The translations under genes were made by a program, and so were the position numbers. Of a DNA stretch of 64,000 bases, positions 21,866-34,105 are shown piece after piece; within the stretch, counting starts at the first letter, position 1, and every line of letters starts with the position of its first letter. Source of the stretch: Trichosphaerium sp. ATCC 40318 (taxonomy: Eukaryota > Discosea > Flabellinia > Trichosidae); contig JALMLS010000149.1 in assembly GCA_038496445.1 (NCBI GenBank), positions 235,363 through 299,362 of the forward strand, written 5' to 3'. The notes beneath the pieces were generated by a model. It had not been told where the DNA came from, did not search any database, and was given only the letters and a program-made list of their open reading frames with translations.

Positions 21866-24800
21866 TCAAAACTGTTTGGTAGCTTTTTCACAGTCTAAAG
21901 TGTGTACTCCAGCCAATGCTTTAATACCGTCGTTTGTTACTACTGTCTTTGCTAAACCAATATCATACACTCAAGCAAATGCAATGAGACTCACAGAGCT
22001 CGAAAGACAAGTTGTTCATTACATTTTATTTAATATTTTAAGTTGTTTTATACACCCAAGCATTGTATGGCATCTGATAACATATCCACAAGATCGTTAC
22101 CACTCATTTCGAGTACAGAAATAAAGCGAATATCAATAGATCCTTTGTACGTATCAAGGTTAAGCATTGTGCATATTTCTTCTCTGATTTTGTTATGTGT
22201 TTTATTCCCAACAAGGTCTGAAAAACATTATTGTCAACGAACAGCAGCTAGTACAAAAAAAATGCCTCTTGGGTACGTACCGAGCATGTTTATCAATATA
22301 AGCAATGGCGGATATTGTTGACCAATGCCATAAGTATAAAAGGTTTTGAACGTCTGGTCCCAGAATTCTTGGCATTCTTTTTTATAAAATTCATCCATCA
22401 CTGCACTAAAGTATTTACAGTAATGAGTATCACGTGACCAAGATAAACACAAAGTGTAACAATAATTGTGAGTACATACCTGCACATACAAACTAGAAGA
22501 TCAGTGTTTGTGTAGTAATGTCTATAAAGCCTAGAGTGACAAGTAAGTTATTGTACAGAGGAATCAATTTGTTTTACGGCCAAAGTCGTTTGTTCCCTCC
22601 AATGTCCCATACTGTTGCATGAACATTTGATTCAAGTGGTATAGTTTCAACATTAAATCCTGCTGTAGGAACTGTATTAAAACAACCTACACGTGATATT
22701 AAATACGACAGGTAAGAAAACGAGTTTGTTCTTACCTTTTTTCCTCTCGTAGTAAGGTTTGTTTGTTATCCAGTAATGCATCTTGAGTAGAAATAATGTC
22801 TTTCCCACTATAAAATAAAATAAATTGAAAATGTCATCGTCCAGCCACATATCAACTTATTTTTGAGAAAATCCCCTTACCATGCTCTGTCCCTAGTGTG
22901 AGTACACGTATGTGTTTTATCTGTCTAAAGAATAAAAGATTTCTAAACCACCTTGATGATTGTTTTTGAATTGAATTCGAGTTATTTACAGGATCTTTTT
23001 CTAAGTTGCCCCAGAACCCACGACGAGCTCTTCAAAAATCCATCATTAGTTCACGTATCGTAGTAAATGGAAGTGTTTATGATTTTCTTACCTGAGTACA
23101 TAAATTTGAAGCCACGTGAGACGTTTTTGTTTAATCAAGAAATTGGAAATATCATCTTCAATTGAAGATGGTATTTTGAAATCTCTCCTTGTTATTGCCT
23201 CCCACATATTTTCATAACGCATTATTTCAGAGAAGTATTTACTAGCTGTTCCAAGAATTATAATATCTCTTCCAGATAGGTAACCGAATATATACAAAAG
23301 AAGCTCATTACAACAACATGAAAAGGCTCCCAAACCTAAACCAAAAAAAAAGTTAATAACATAAAATTAACAAAGAAAAACATTGAACACTTGTCATGCT
23401 GTACCAAACTCTGGATCGTGATCAAAATTAGTATCAGAAATAAAAGTAGAAGGTGATGGACTTATACAAACTAGTGTATGCATATAACCACACGCAATAG
23501 ATAAGACTCTACAATGTGGGATGCCCTAAATTCCATTTAGCCAAAAAAAAAGTGCACTTGAAGCTAAAGCTTGTTTTTACGTTTATGACACTTGGTTTAG
23601 ATATAACATCGCTCTCTTCAATTATGCCCAACTGGCCATGCAGATTAGAACCTAAATAGATTCCGTTAGATCCATCTAATACTTGAAACGCACCAAAACC
23701 ATAGAGCCCTTTATTTGTGCAAACAATTGAATGTGCACAATGTAAACCTCCGCTAGCTGCCACAAGCAGTGCTCGCTCTTCATCGTACGGAAATTGAACG
23801 AGTTCTGGTAAATATCTATCATGTGTATCACCTAGTCCTTTACAAAAGGTACTTAAGAAGAGAATGTGAAGTCTCTGTGACTTATACCTGTCTCGCCATA
23901 TTTACCACGCCCAAAACTATATAATTTGTCATCGGTTGTAACAACAAGTGTATGATAATCGCCGGCAGTAATAGAACCGACACGATCGTTAAAAGGTTTA
24001 AAATCTAGTGCTGAAGCAACTGGTAGACATAGCACTTCTCTTGTATCAAATCCAAGTTGACCAAAACGATTACTGCCCCTAGAGTAGTGTGATGAACAGT
24101 TCAAACTAATCTTCTGCAAAATCTGTTCTTACCACGTGAATAGCGTGCCTTCAGAGGATATTGCAACAGAGTGTAACCCTCCTGCAGCAACAGCTGTGAA
24201 TGTAGTACCATTACGACGCTTTCCAAAAGGATCACGTTTCCACTAAAATGAGTTAATACTGCAGGAATAAAACCGGAATATTAAGGATGTTCTATTGTAC
24301 CGTGTCAAATGTTGTAAGTTTTATAGGATTGGTTTCGTCTTTTCTGGACATTGGTACACCCAACTGACCATCAGAATTTATACCAAATGCGTATAAACTC
24401 CCTACAACAAAAGTATATCAGTCAGACGTGAGTCGTACATTAAACTAAAAAAAGCATTCCTAAAAACAGCTTTTTTCTATTTTTGTACCGTCTTTGCTTA
24501 AAATCAATGTATGAACACCACCACAAGATACAAACGTGACAAAACAGTTGGTATCAGGCATAGGAACTATTTTCGGCTTTGCATCAGACGCTGTGGTTTC
24601 TAAAACGAGTAAGTAAACCGGTATTATTTGAAAATCTTGTACTATGACAGCGTTTGGTCCAAGAGATCAATTTACCGCTTGTGGTCCAAGCTAGGGCTTG
24701 TGTTGCGCCAGCTGAAATGCCACAGACGTCAAAGGAACGCAAAGCCGTTATTTCGTTTGGAAAATTACCATACGCATCTCCCCACGCATAAACAGCGTGG

Positions 24801-25030
24801 TCTTGGGTTAAAGCGAGTGAAAAAGCGCCTTTTTAGCATTAACATTTTAAACAAGCGAACAACGAATGACCAGCACCTCCACAAGCAACTTTTACAACCT
24901 CTTTTGTATGAAAAAGTGGAATTGGAACTTTCTGCTGCACAATTACTTCGTTTTCATCATTTTCCATGCCAAGCTGACCATGACCTCCAAAACCGAATGA
25001 AAATACGCTCGCCGGTACATCTTGTTCCAT
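21866..25030 (-). CDS. RCC1 repeats + F-box + ARF-like GTPase fusion
   Basis: One long spliced gene. It opens SVFSFGFGGHGQLGMEND, the first of several RCC1 repeats (about seven). Others include VYAWGDAYGNFP, SLYAFGINSDGQLGVP, TLFTWGSNRFGQLGF, KLYSFGRGKYGETG and YLGSNLHGQLGI, ending SIACGYMHTLVCI. An F-box follows: NELLLYIFGYLSGRDIIILG then TASKYF, with ENMWEAITRRDF. The next exons read RARRGFWGNLEKDPIKHIRV, LTLGTEHVGKTLFLLKM (P-loop GxxxxGKT), NTVPTAGFNVETIP (switch I) and ATVWDIGGNKRLWPLYRHYY (ARF WDxGG). They end with LILINMLDLVGNK at the NKxD position, where Lys is Met. The reading phase holds across the F-box to ARF junction (intron near 23035-23092). It is probably an SCF-type ubiquitin ligase adaptor carrying its own GTPase. 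The C-terminal extension to 21866 is uncertain. Confidence 0.8.
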
Positions 25031-25759
25031 TGTGTTGTGTAACTAGCAGTAACTTCTCAAAAAAGAAACACGTGCGAGGTTGGATAGTCAACTGTATTAT
25101 TTAACGACGCTTTTGTAAAGTCTTTGCTATCAGAGGTATAATGAAGGTTTACACTGCCACTGTTTAAGTTTGGTTTTCACACCTTTTTAGAAAGATTAAG
25201 GCAAAATAAGATAACTGTCACCTTGTTGAAACCCTTTTTTAGCACCTAAACTTATAATGGCTTTAGCGGTCACATGAGGATTAACGTATATAGTATGAAC
25301 ACCAGCCAAAGTCTTACTACAATATTGTCCGTATCATTCAAGTTTGCTAAACTTTTTGCTGTTTGTGACTTTTGGTTTTCGTGTTTAGTCAGATCTGACA
25401 GATCTTGCAACTTCTGTTAGTTCTTACAAGATCTTGTTAGTTCTTGCAAGATCTATCAGATCTGCTAGTTCTTGCAAGATCTTACACTTTGATACTTCTG
25501 CCAAACCTGTCGCAAACTTGAATGATACGGACAATATCTGATATGACTTGCAAACTTGTATGTTCTGTGAAACAACTCTTTGTAGTTCTTCAAACCGACT
25601 TTTTTATCCGTAAAAGTTAGGCGTCACTGGTTAAAGTTGTTCGTACTAAAACTAACAGTTTGGTCTCTAACAATTATAAGCACATATCTAACTTTAAGTC
25701 ATCACTTAAGTCGCAGTTCCTTTCAAGGGAACTAAAACCATAGACAAGGCAAACCGACA
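25031..25759. other. Divergent intergenic region (RCC1 fusion / GTPase)
   Basis: This 0.73-kb spacer separates two divergent genes and probably holds both promoters. CACGTG lies near 25069. Its centre is the inverted-repeat element at 25322-25537. No other gene was found. Confidence 0.5.
25322..25537. repeat. 216-bp element with perfect 26-bp terminal inverted repeats
   Basis: The left end (25322-25347) begins ATATTGTCCGTATCATTCAA and the right end (25512-25537) is its exact reverse complement over 26 bases. Between them lie an AGATCT-rich core with three copies of AGTTCTTRCAAGATCT (about 25419-25490) and the palindrome GTCAGATCTGAC (about 25389-25400). The element sits in the middle of a divergent promoter region. 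No convincing target-site duplication flanks it. It could be a small foldback/MITE-like element or a structured regulatory site. Confidence 0.8.
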
Positions 25760-28155
25760 ATGGGTACTACGTGGGCAAGCAGTGTTCGCACTCAAGAGTA
25801 TGATATCGTAATAGATATTGATGATGTGTCAAAAGGTAACGTTATGGTTTTTTTTTCTATTATCGTTAAAACTGTTTGAAGGGCACCTTGGATGGCCAAT
25901 ATTTGTTTCTAAACGAATATTTGAGAAGCAACGTCAAATAATAACGGCGGACAATCCAGAAGAAGGCACGCGCGCAAATACAGCGCTTACGCGTACTGGT
26001 CAAGTTTAGATTGATTAATACTGTTAACAGGTGGTGAACAGTTTCATGACGCGGTAGACCACATAGGCGAAGTATTAAAACAGTTAGAAGACTCATTAGG
26101 ATACCCTAACATGGTATGGATACTACGGTCGCGTACTGTGAACCACTACGCTAAAAAACGTGTACACTCTATTTAAGAGTATGGTGGGGATCTTACACGT
26201 GACGTTAAATTATATTTGTTGAACTGACGTGGCAGAAAAGGTTTCAGTTTCAGGACTCTTCAACAAAGGAAAAACGTTCCTTACGAACAAGCTCGCGCAA
26301 GCCGACTTACCAGCAGACAGGAAGGTAAATACAAAAGGCCTGAGCTTTGTTATTGGTAAAGGAAAGCTAAAAGACACTCTGTTCATTGATACTGCTGGAA
26401 CCAACTCGCCTTTACAAGACTGTACGGTTGTTATTTCAACAACTTTAAACAAAATCAATCAATCATTTATGTGAGTTTTAACTTTTTCTTAGTTGCGTCA
26501 TCCGATACTAAGCTTGTTAACAAGAAAGCCACTGAAATGTTTCTCAAAGACCTTGTCTTTTGTTTATCAGATGCTATAATGATCGTTGTAAACGAGCTAA
26601 CTTGGATGGAACAGCAACATATTGAATTAGTTTACCGTCACACAAGAATATCCGATTTGGTTGAAAAGCAGACAATGCCAATCTATGTAGTACATAATTA
26701 CGTAAATGTTGAGACAGAATCTGATCTATTGGTGATGTGGAAGGTAATTTCTATTTTCTGTAAAAAGAAAAAAAACTGAACACGTGATAAACAACAGTGT
26801 TCAGAAAAATGACCACCTACAAAATTCTATTCTATTTTTTTTTTGCATCTTTTTTCTAACACTTTCTAAGAGCTTGCTTCGCGCCTACGGACAGAATAAT
26901 ACAAGTATTTGTGAGTATCCAGTTGAAGGAAGGAAAACTCCACTTCACTATTTGACTACACATAACAAAGGCGTTACGCACGTTTTTCTTGCAAAGGAAG
27001 GATCTAAAGCAGGGGAATGGAATAGCCACGTTATAGAATTCCTTCGTAATAGATTAGAATCTGTAAAGAGAGATAAGAGAATGAAATTGATTGAGCAAAT
27101 AACAAAGTACACAGAAGTAACCCTTAGAACATTCTGCAAAAACGTACGCAATGAGCCTCCTATAAGCTTGTTTGCTCACCTTGGATAAACTAATTAAGTA
27201 CTAGGTATCAGGCGTAGACATTATTCCAAGACCAGATGCAATGAAGGACGAGTACAACAATAATCAAATAGTACAATAGTTTTTTAACCATCTTTTGACG
27301 AATCACACTTAACTCTTTGTTCAGGTGTCTCTTGCTAAAATCGCAAAAACGACAGATACAGAAGTAAATCCTGACGATTGGAAGACCTACCCTGAGACCA
27401 GTGAAGTAGAACAACAAGCACTCAGAAAGGTATGATTAATATCTTACTGGATGTGTATTGGTCATAACTAAACGTTCTTTAGAGTGCTAGCTTTCTATTG
27501 AAAGTCAAAAACGAACTTGAATTATCGTCTTACGAAATCAAATTCGATGGATACAATATCACCCTTGCAGAGGGACCATGGATTCCAAAGGTAGGAGAAA
27601 ACACCTATTTTACGGAAGTTCAATTTTATACAAATGTTGCTTCGTTCTGGTACTAACTTCGTTTCAGTGCACTGTTCTTCATGTCAATGGTGACACAACA
27701 ACTACAGAACAAGTTCAAGGTGTTCCTAAGCAAATGGTAGTAATATTGGATCTACCAGGTGTTTCACATTTAACAAAGCTAAACAGTGTGCAACGCGGAG
27801 GAACTATCGAAGCAAAGATAGAAGTACAAAGCTCCTTAACTACATCTGTACTTACTATGTTGATTAGCATAGAAACCATGGTCCTCAGCTTAAAATCACT
27901 GGCAGTCGCGTTCTAAACTTTCGAGGCCATGCATCGGAAGGTAAACTGTTCCCACCACGTGACTACAAATATACAGCAAAAGAAGAACGCGGCCAGTCCG
28001 AGTTTGAAAGAGTCTTTGATATTAACGGAGCTGAGTATACAACAAGCAAAGAGCCTTATGTTTATCAAAGTAACGGACTTGCTTATGTATGTATAATGGG
28101 AAGGGATCCAAGAGAATCTTCAAAAACAACACAACTCGTAGATGATGAGTTCTGA
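25760..28155 (+). CDS. Large GTPase fused to Hsp20-like domain
   Basis: Spliced protein of about 600 residues. The N-terminal G domain has KVSVSGLFNKGKTFLTNKLA (G1 P-loop GxFNxGKT, as in guanylate-binding and dynamin-related GTPases), NTKGLSFV (G2 Thr region) and DTLFIDTAGTNSPLQ (G3 DxxG). A helical middle includes ELTWMEQQHIELVYRH and PIYVVHNYVNVE (possible degenerate G4). The C-terminal third reads QMVVILDLPGVSHL, LKITGSRVLNFRGH, then an ER-G-F-like RGQSEFERVFDIN and GLAYVCIMG. This matches the order of an alpha-crystallin/Hsp20 beta sandwich (PG...L.I.G.R...ER..G.F.R). Hsp20 domains bind unfolded clients; joined to a GTPase it might remodel membranes or aggregates. The domain calls are motif-based, and the fusion is supported by continuous exon phasing. 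Confidence 0.7.
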
Positions 28156-28419
28156 AAAAACAAAACCAGCTACTTTGTTGGAAAAACAGCGACGGTCCAC
28201 CTCTAATTCGCGCTGTGTTATTGTGCAATAAATCATACTTTTGCAAAGCGTAAGCGTTTGTACAAAGTACACGTTAAGTGAATCCTACTACCAGTGTCAA
28301 AAAAGTTGTTCCTCAGAAAACTCGCTTTTTTTCACTTACCAAGACATTTACTTTTAAGTTCTCAAAATAGAAAACGATAACGCACACAACTGAGAAAAAG
28401 TTTCTCCTTACACAAAACA

Positions 28420-30759
28420 ATGATAAGCGTATTTTATCTGCTTGTCGCCTTTATGAGTGCGTAAAAAGGCTTAAAATTGTTTAATACGCCTACTAATCGC
28501 TTGTATAACGCTAACACTATCCGGTTAGGCGTTGCAAACGCGTTACTACCTCAACCGGTATACAACACAATGCACACTGTAGACCCTGGTACTTTCGATG
28601 GTATACCATTAATACAGGTTACAGAAGACGTACTACAGTACAATATTTTATCGGCAAAGTTTGATAATAAGCCTTACTACGTAATGGCCTTCAAATACGA
28701 GAATTCTTCTGCTAGCACCGAAATATTTGCTGCTGGAAAAGCTGAAGGTACGTGACTTTTGTAAAGTTGTACTAGTTTCAGACAAAACAGGTCGACATCT
28801 TTGTTATAGCATTATTGAAAACTTGCAGTATCTCGCTCTTACGTTACTTTTCGTACATCACGTGATATGTACTTGCTTGTTTGAGTTTAAAAAGAAAACA
28901 GTTGTGCAATCAGTATAAACAGCTTGAAAAGTTGTTTTGTTGGGCTAAGTAGTGTAGATATATCGATTGGAAATGCTACAGAATTTAGTGCCGATCAGGC
29001 TTCTAATTCAACCCGTATTATTACGGGTCTATTTGATGCCAATAATGATGTTGGGATATTTATTAGCGAGGGTCGAGCTGAATTATACTATTCTAGTTTG
29101 AAGCTAAACTCAACAACTAATGTATGTGTTTGTTGTTGTTTATACTGCTTTTCTATCAACTCTCTAACCTTTATTGCCAGAACCTTGAACTCTCCGAAAG
29201 TGTATATACAGGATATACAGGAGCTGACGTCTGGGAAATTCCCATTGGATACAATAATGGTAGGCATCAAAATGATGTCAACATCTTTTATCAAAACAAG
29301 TTTGAAGAACTTTTGCACATCCTCACTTGTGCTAACTTTGTCCATAGTTAATAATAAATACTGGTTTGTCCTCACAAACTCAACAGATCTAACCGCAGTT
29401 GAATACGATGGTGAAACCAATACTGGAGTTGATTTGGTTGCTTGTAAGTAAAAACAGTTTTGGTTTTTTTTTGGTTTATTGTCTACGTTCTAATGTATTT
29501 TAGGGACTCCAGAGAGTTTCCTTAGTAATTATGAGTTTGTTCAAGTGGGTGATACTTGTTTTGTTCTTGTTGGCATGGGGTGCATACTTTTATTTTTGAA
29601 ATCAGTAACATGTATTTAATCTATTCTCTTGTAGCCTAACTGAATTGGTGTATCGCGTAGTTCAGGAAGGCTCGGTAAGAACACCTTGCTTACCTAACCT
29701 CACTTAACAATTAATTAAAGGTCGGTGCAAGGATTGCTTTGAACACAACGATATTAGCTGACCAAAGAGATATATCAGTGGCATATGCTGAACCATATCT
29801 TTTTGTAGCTATAAGAAGTGCCACCAGGATTATAACATTCAGGGGTACTGTTTCAAACTGTGCAATTGCTTTTGATGAAGCAAACACAACAGTGTATGAG
29901 GCTGCCACTATTGGTGGTGAAATAAGATCCATGCAAGTTTCACATACTATTGGAGACAATTTTATTGTTTCTTATCGTACACCTGCAAAGCTGGGTATTA
30001 TTGGAACAGTAAGAGATTTTGTTTCTTTTTTTCTTGTACAAAGACATATCTGACATTATGTTATAGACCATCAATATGGCTGATTTGTTTGCAAACTTCA
30101 GGAATGGTTTTTCTGTTACTGTTGATAGGGATAATTGTCAACTCGGTGTATGATCTGTAATATTATCATAAAAACTAACAGGTGGTAGATCGCTGCAACA
30201 AGTATAAACGAAGGAGCATATGTTGGTTTTTTTGATCAAAACTTTGTCGGTTTTGGATGTTCAACAACGCCTACAGCACCTCCAACAACACTACCTCCTA
30301 CAACATTGCCTCCAACGACGCTACCTCCAACCACAGCCCCGCCAACTACGATACCTCCAACGACTGTTGCACCTACTGCTGCTCCTACAACGGTTACACC
30401 CACAACCGTAGCACCTCCAACTGCGCCAATTGATCCAATTTCTCCAGTTGCTCCTACAACGGTTACACCCACAACCGCAGCACCTCCAACTGCGCCAATT
30501 GGTCCAATCGCTCCAGTTACTCCAACTGGTCCAGTTGCTCCAATTACTCCGGTTGCTCCAACAACCGCTCCAGTTACTCCAACTGGTCCCATTATGCCAG
30601 TAGCTCCTACTTCTGGCTCTATTCAACATGGTATGTACATGTTTCACGTATTTGCGATCATGACAAAAAGAGTCTTGAAATTGTACACAATATTGTTTAC
30701 TAACTTTCTTTACAGTTGCTTGTATTTTGGCAATATGCTTAATCACTATCATGTTGTAA
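28420..30759 (+). CDS. Secreted Pro/Thr-rich surface protein, probably GPI-anchored
   Basis: Exon 1 spliced in phase gives MISVFYLLVAFMSVANA, a signal peptide. The ectodomain is beta-rich and rich in N-glycosylation sequons (NSSAS, NATEF, NSTRI, NTTIL, NTTVY). It includes SSVDISIGNATEFSAD, ESVYTGYTGADVWEIPIGYN and DLTAVEYDGETNTGVDL, which recur with a propeller-like rhythm. A stalk of about 115 residues is almost only Pro, Thr, Ala and Val. A last exon, VACILAICLITIML, then ends at once with TAA 30757-30759. A terminal hydrophobic segment with nothing after it is typical of a GPI-anchor signal, and PIG-A lies 8 kb away. No adhesion family was recognised. A polyadenylation-like AATAAATAAAG lies 15-30 bp after the stop. 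Confidence 0.6.
30268..30612. repeat. Pro/Thr-coding imperfect tandem repeat
   Basis: Coding minisatellite in the surface-protein stalk. Units of about 12-15 bases such as CCTCCAACGACGCTA give PPTTLPPTT. Longer copies of about 66 bases follow (GTTGCTCCTACAACGG and its neighbours). The repeated units include several identical stretches, so array length is likely to vary between strains. Confidence 0.75.
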
Positions 30760-30993
30760 AAATGGAAAAAAGAAAAATAAATAAAGTTCATGCACACCTT
30801 TTTTATTTGTAGCGTTTTGTATGTGCAACTGTTTTTGATTACAATAAGATTATCAAATATTTGTTACTGCATATGCATGTTTTATAACGGTATGAATGCT
30901 TTCTTCGCACACTGTACAAGCTCTCTAGATACCAATAATTAAGAAAATTATGAGAAAATAAAAACGAACTAAATAGTTATTTTGATAGGTTGG

Positions 30994-33795
30994 TTACCTT
31001 TGTGTTGTTCTGTTCTTAGCTGTTGAGAACTTACTGAAGTCCCACGCAAAATTGGGATGTAACTCTGTTAATACAAATGGATAATATGCCAATACACCTC
31101 TTGCACCTCTATCTCCAAGTTGCTTTTGTGAAACACGATACCTATCTTTTATTAATGAAGTTGATTGCAATTATCTATCTTACCACATGGAAGGCTCTGT
31201 TATATTCAACTCATTCTCTACATCCTGTAGAAATTTAACAACATTAGATACAACACTCCACTTATTACTTTGTGCATCCCTTTGCCTTAGGAAGAAAGAA
31301 ACAGAAGTCAGAATAAAATGGGAATAAAGAAAGGAAGTGTACTGGAACAGAAACTTTGAAGAATCCCAAGAAAACTCTGGGTATGCAATCTTTAGCGCTT
31401 GTTCTAATCCACCGTGTCTGTAAAAATCACAACTTAATACCAAGCAACAGTATTGCTCATTGCGTACTTATTCATTATAGCTTGTCCACCCATTTTTCTT
31501 ACAGCAGAAGGTTGAACGTTGTACCAATTGTTAAGTTTTTCAACACCAAGTCGTGATCCAATTGTATCAAGTGTATTCCTCTCAGAAGCACTACCACTGC
31601 CACCACTATCCGGAGTTAAATAACAATACACTTACAATCACCAACAAGAACCTGAATTTATTCAGTCTCCATTCGTAGTCTGGATACGAAGATGTCAATG
31701 CCTCAACAAGAGAGTACTCATACCTAATTTAACGATTAAACCTAAAGGGACAAAAAACAACGTCACCTCTTTAGTATTGAAGAACCACCAAGCCATACGA
31801 TGTCTATCCAATTAACTGTATACCAGCTATCGAATGTACAAACGCGTAATAATTTGCCTATTTCTTCCAGCTTTTGATGATCACTTGAACACGAGGCTGA
31901 CCTATTTCTTCGAATTAACAAAACTCATGGATTTGTGTAATCCTATACGCACTCAAAACGACGCCGTATCCATAAATGTTGAGGATACAAAGAGCGCATA
32001 GTATTATACATAGATTTATCATACCTAAGAAGTGTATGAGGTTTACGAATAATAATCTAAACACGCACATTTTTAAAATTGGTTCGCCACCATACTTTAC
32101 AATATCAACATATTGAACATTCATCCAATCATCAAGCATTTTAATACCTAATTTACTAGATATAGACTCAAATTTCAATTTTTGATTTTCGACTGGTGTC
32201 CACATACTGCCGGGAACATCAACACTGAAATAAGGTTAAATTTTTTCACAAGATAAGCACGTGTTGACGTACTTGAACAACCAAGGTTTCCATGAATAAT
32301 CGGGGTACACACTAATAAGACCTATGTACATCGACGACTGGAAGTGTCTAGGATATTACTAGTAAGAAAGAAATACGAAAAGCAATATTGGTACTTTGAT
32401 AAGAACCTATCAGCATCAACAAGTTCTAAATCTTTTTTTGTTATCTTGTGCCAATCTTCCAATGAATAAACACAAAGACGGTATGCCATTTGGTCGAATA
32501 TTTTGGACGCATAGTATCTCTGTGGACCTCTTCTAGATAAGTACACGTAAGAATTCAATCATAATATTACACAAACCGTACTTGAATAACTCTTTGTTCC
32601 ACGTGTATTCAGGAAAAATATTTGTTAAAGTTTCATACAACGAACTCTTGTACCTTATTTACGCAAAGACATCAGAATTTGTGGTATTGGTTAACTATAT
32701 AACATTCAAAACGTACAAGTTTAATATAGTACCACCACCGTTTCTTCGTATATCATCTGTGGTAACATCATACCAACCAGAAAACTTTTCAATGCCAAGA
32801 ATTTTTGCAATGTACTCCATTTTATAGCGTTGGTTTGTTAATTTACTCCAACAACCAGTAGGAGCGTGTCTGTGATTATTTAGAAAGAAACGAATGCGTA
32901 TTATACAAATATACTCACTTAAATTTCCAAGGCAGCCACTCATAGTCAGTATAGATTGAAGACAATGCTGCGGACAATGAATTATATCTAGATACTTTGA
33001 GTTTTAATGAACTACGTTTTTGAAGCATTTGAGGTCACCTTGTAAGTACGCCAGCACCTCCTTTAGACACAACATGTTCTTGAGATATAGCATACCAGTC
33101 AGAAGGACATTGAATACCAAGTTCAACAGAAATCTCATCAAATTTCTCTCTTTGGTTTTTCAAGTCATCCCAAAAGTGGCGTGGGGCGGTCCTAAAGGCA
33201 TCAATAAGCTTAAATAGCCGTTGTACTGTACTTGAATTGTTTTATATCCCAAGAGACTTCAGGATAGATGTCTTGGACCATTTTGGAGACTGAGCCATTA
33301 TACCAATTTTTTACGTTAGAAATTGACATCTGTCCGTACATACTTACTGTGATAAAATAGAGCTACCCCCATGCTTGACAACAGCTGCTTGGGTTACATT
33401 ATACCACGCGTCAAGAGTTTTTAAGTGTAGGTTACTTTCAAGTTCGTTGAGGATATTCTTGGCGCCTAAATCGTACTTCCAGAACCCTTCAGGAGGTTTG
33501 CTACAATTGAATTTTTAGAACTTGTTCGTTTGGCGCTTTACTACCTGCGTTGCCATACCATCCACGAAAATGATGGAAATACAGCCTGTACAGCGTTTTT
33601 AATGTTGCCATATCTGAAAATGTTTAAAAATACGTAATTCGCTCTTCTTACGCACTCTTTGTGTATAAAATTCCCGCCGTTAGCCTTTAGCTGTTTTCTT
33701 GATACTTTGTACCAATCCTCAACTGACTTTACCCCTATACGCGACGCCAATCGGTTTAAAAATGTTTCATGGTATTTTGGTATAATACTGGACAT
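30994..33795 (-). CDS. Protein of about eight Trp-rich repeats, each split by introns
   Basis: The whole protein is a tandem array of a unit of about 75-80 residues. The consensus is: L...LGI..l.dWY.V...di...GG..iL..Y..sl..al...YPe..W....F. Examples are RIGVKSVEDWYKVSRKQLKA, KILGIEKFSGWYDVTTDDIR, RLGVEKLNNWYNVQPSAVRK and the second halves AVQAVFPSFSWMVW and ALKIAYPEFSWDSSKF. Each unit is cut by an intron right after the GGxxIL motif, and usually again after the final W...F. I do not recognise a named domain; similar W-rich repeats occur in some oomycete and glomeromycete predicted proteins, as I recall without certainty. No signal peptide or catalytic motif is visible. The likely role is a repeat scaffold for binding. 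Confidence 0.7.
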
Positions 33796-34105
33796 AACTC
33801 ATCATTTGGTTTTAAAAGGCTCACAATTTATACCATTTGATCTATTCGCGCAATACACAACGTACTGGATCAAATAAGGTACCACAAAAGTCAAACGCCA
33901 AATGAGAAGAGTGCTTCATTGAAACATTGTTTCGCCGTTTTTCTTTTAGGCCAAAACATCTAAACGAGCTAAAAAGCGTACGCAACAATGGAAGGGAACA
34001 CTCTTGCGTTCGAAAAAACCACAACTGCGCACAGCATAACTAAAACAATGGCTGGAAGGAGTACGCAGCAGTAACACGACTACTGTTAATGAGGCATTAG
34101 GCTAC

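Noticed and set aside
22860-22890. Degenerate P-loop (GGKD) in the ARF part
   Set aside because: The first splice phase tried gave GGKD. The correct phase gives a standard GTEHVGKT, so the P-loop is intact.
30236-30797. Gly/Val-rich and Trp/Asn-rich minus-strand frames
   Set aside because: Antisense shadows of the Pro/Thr repeat.
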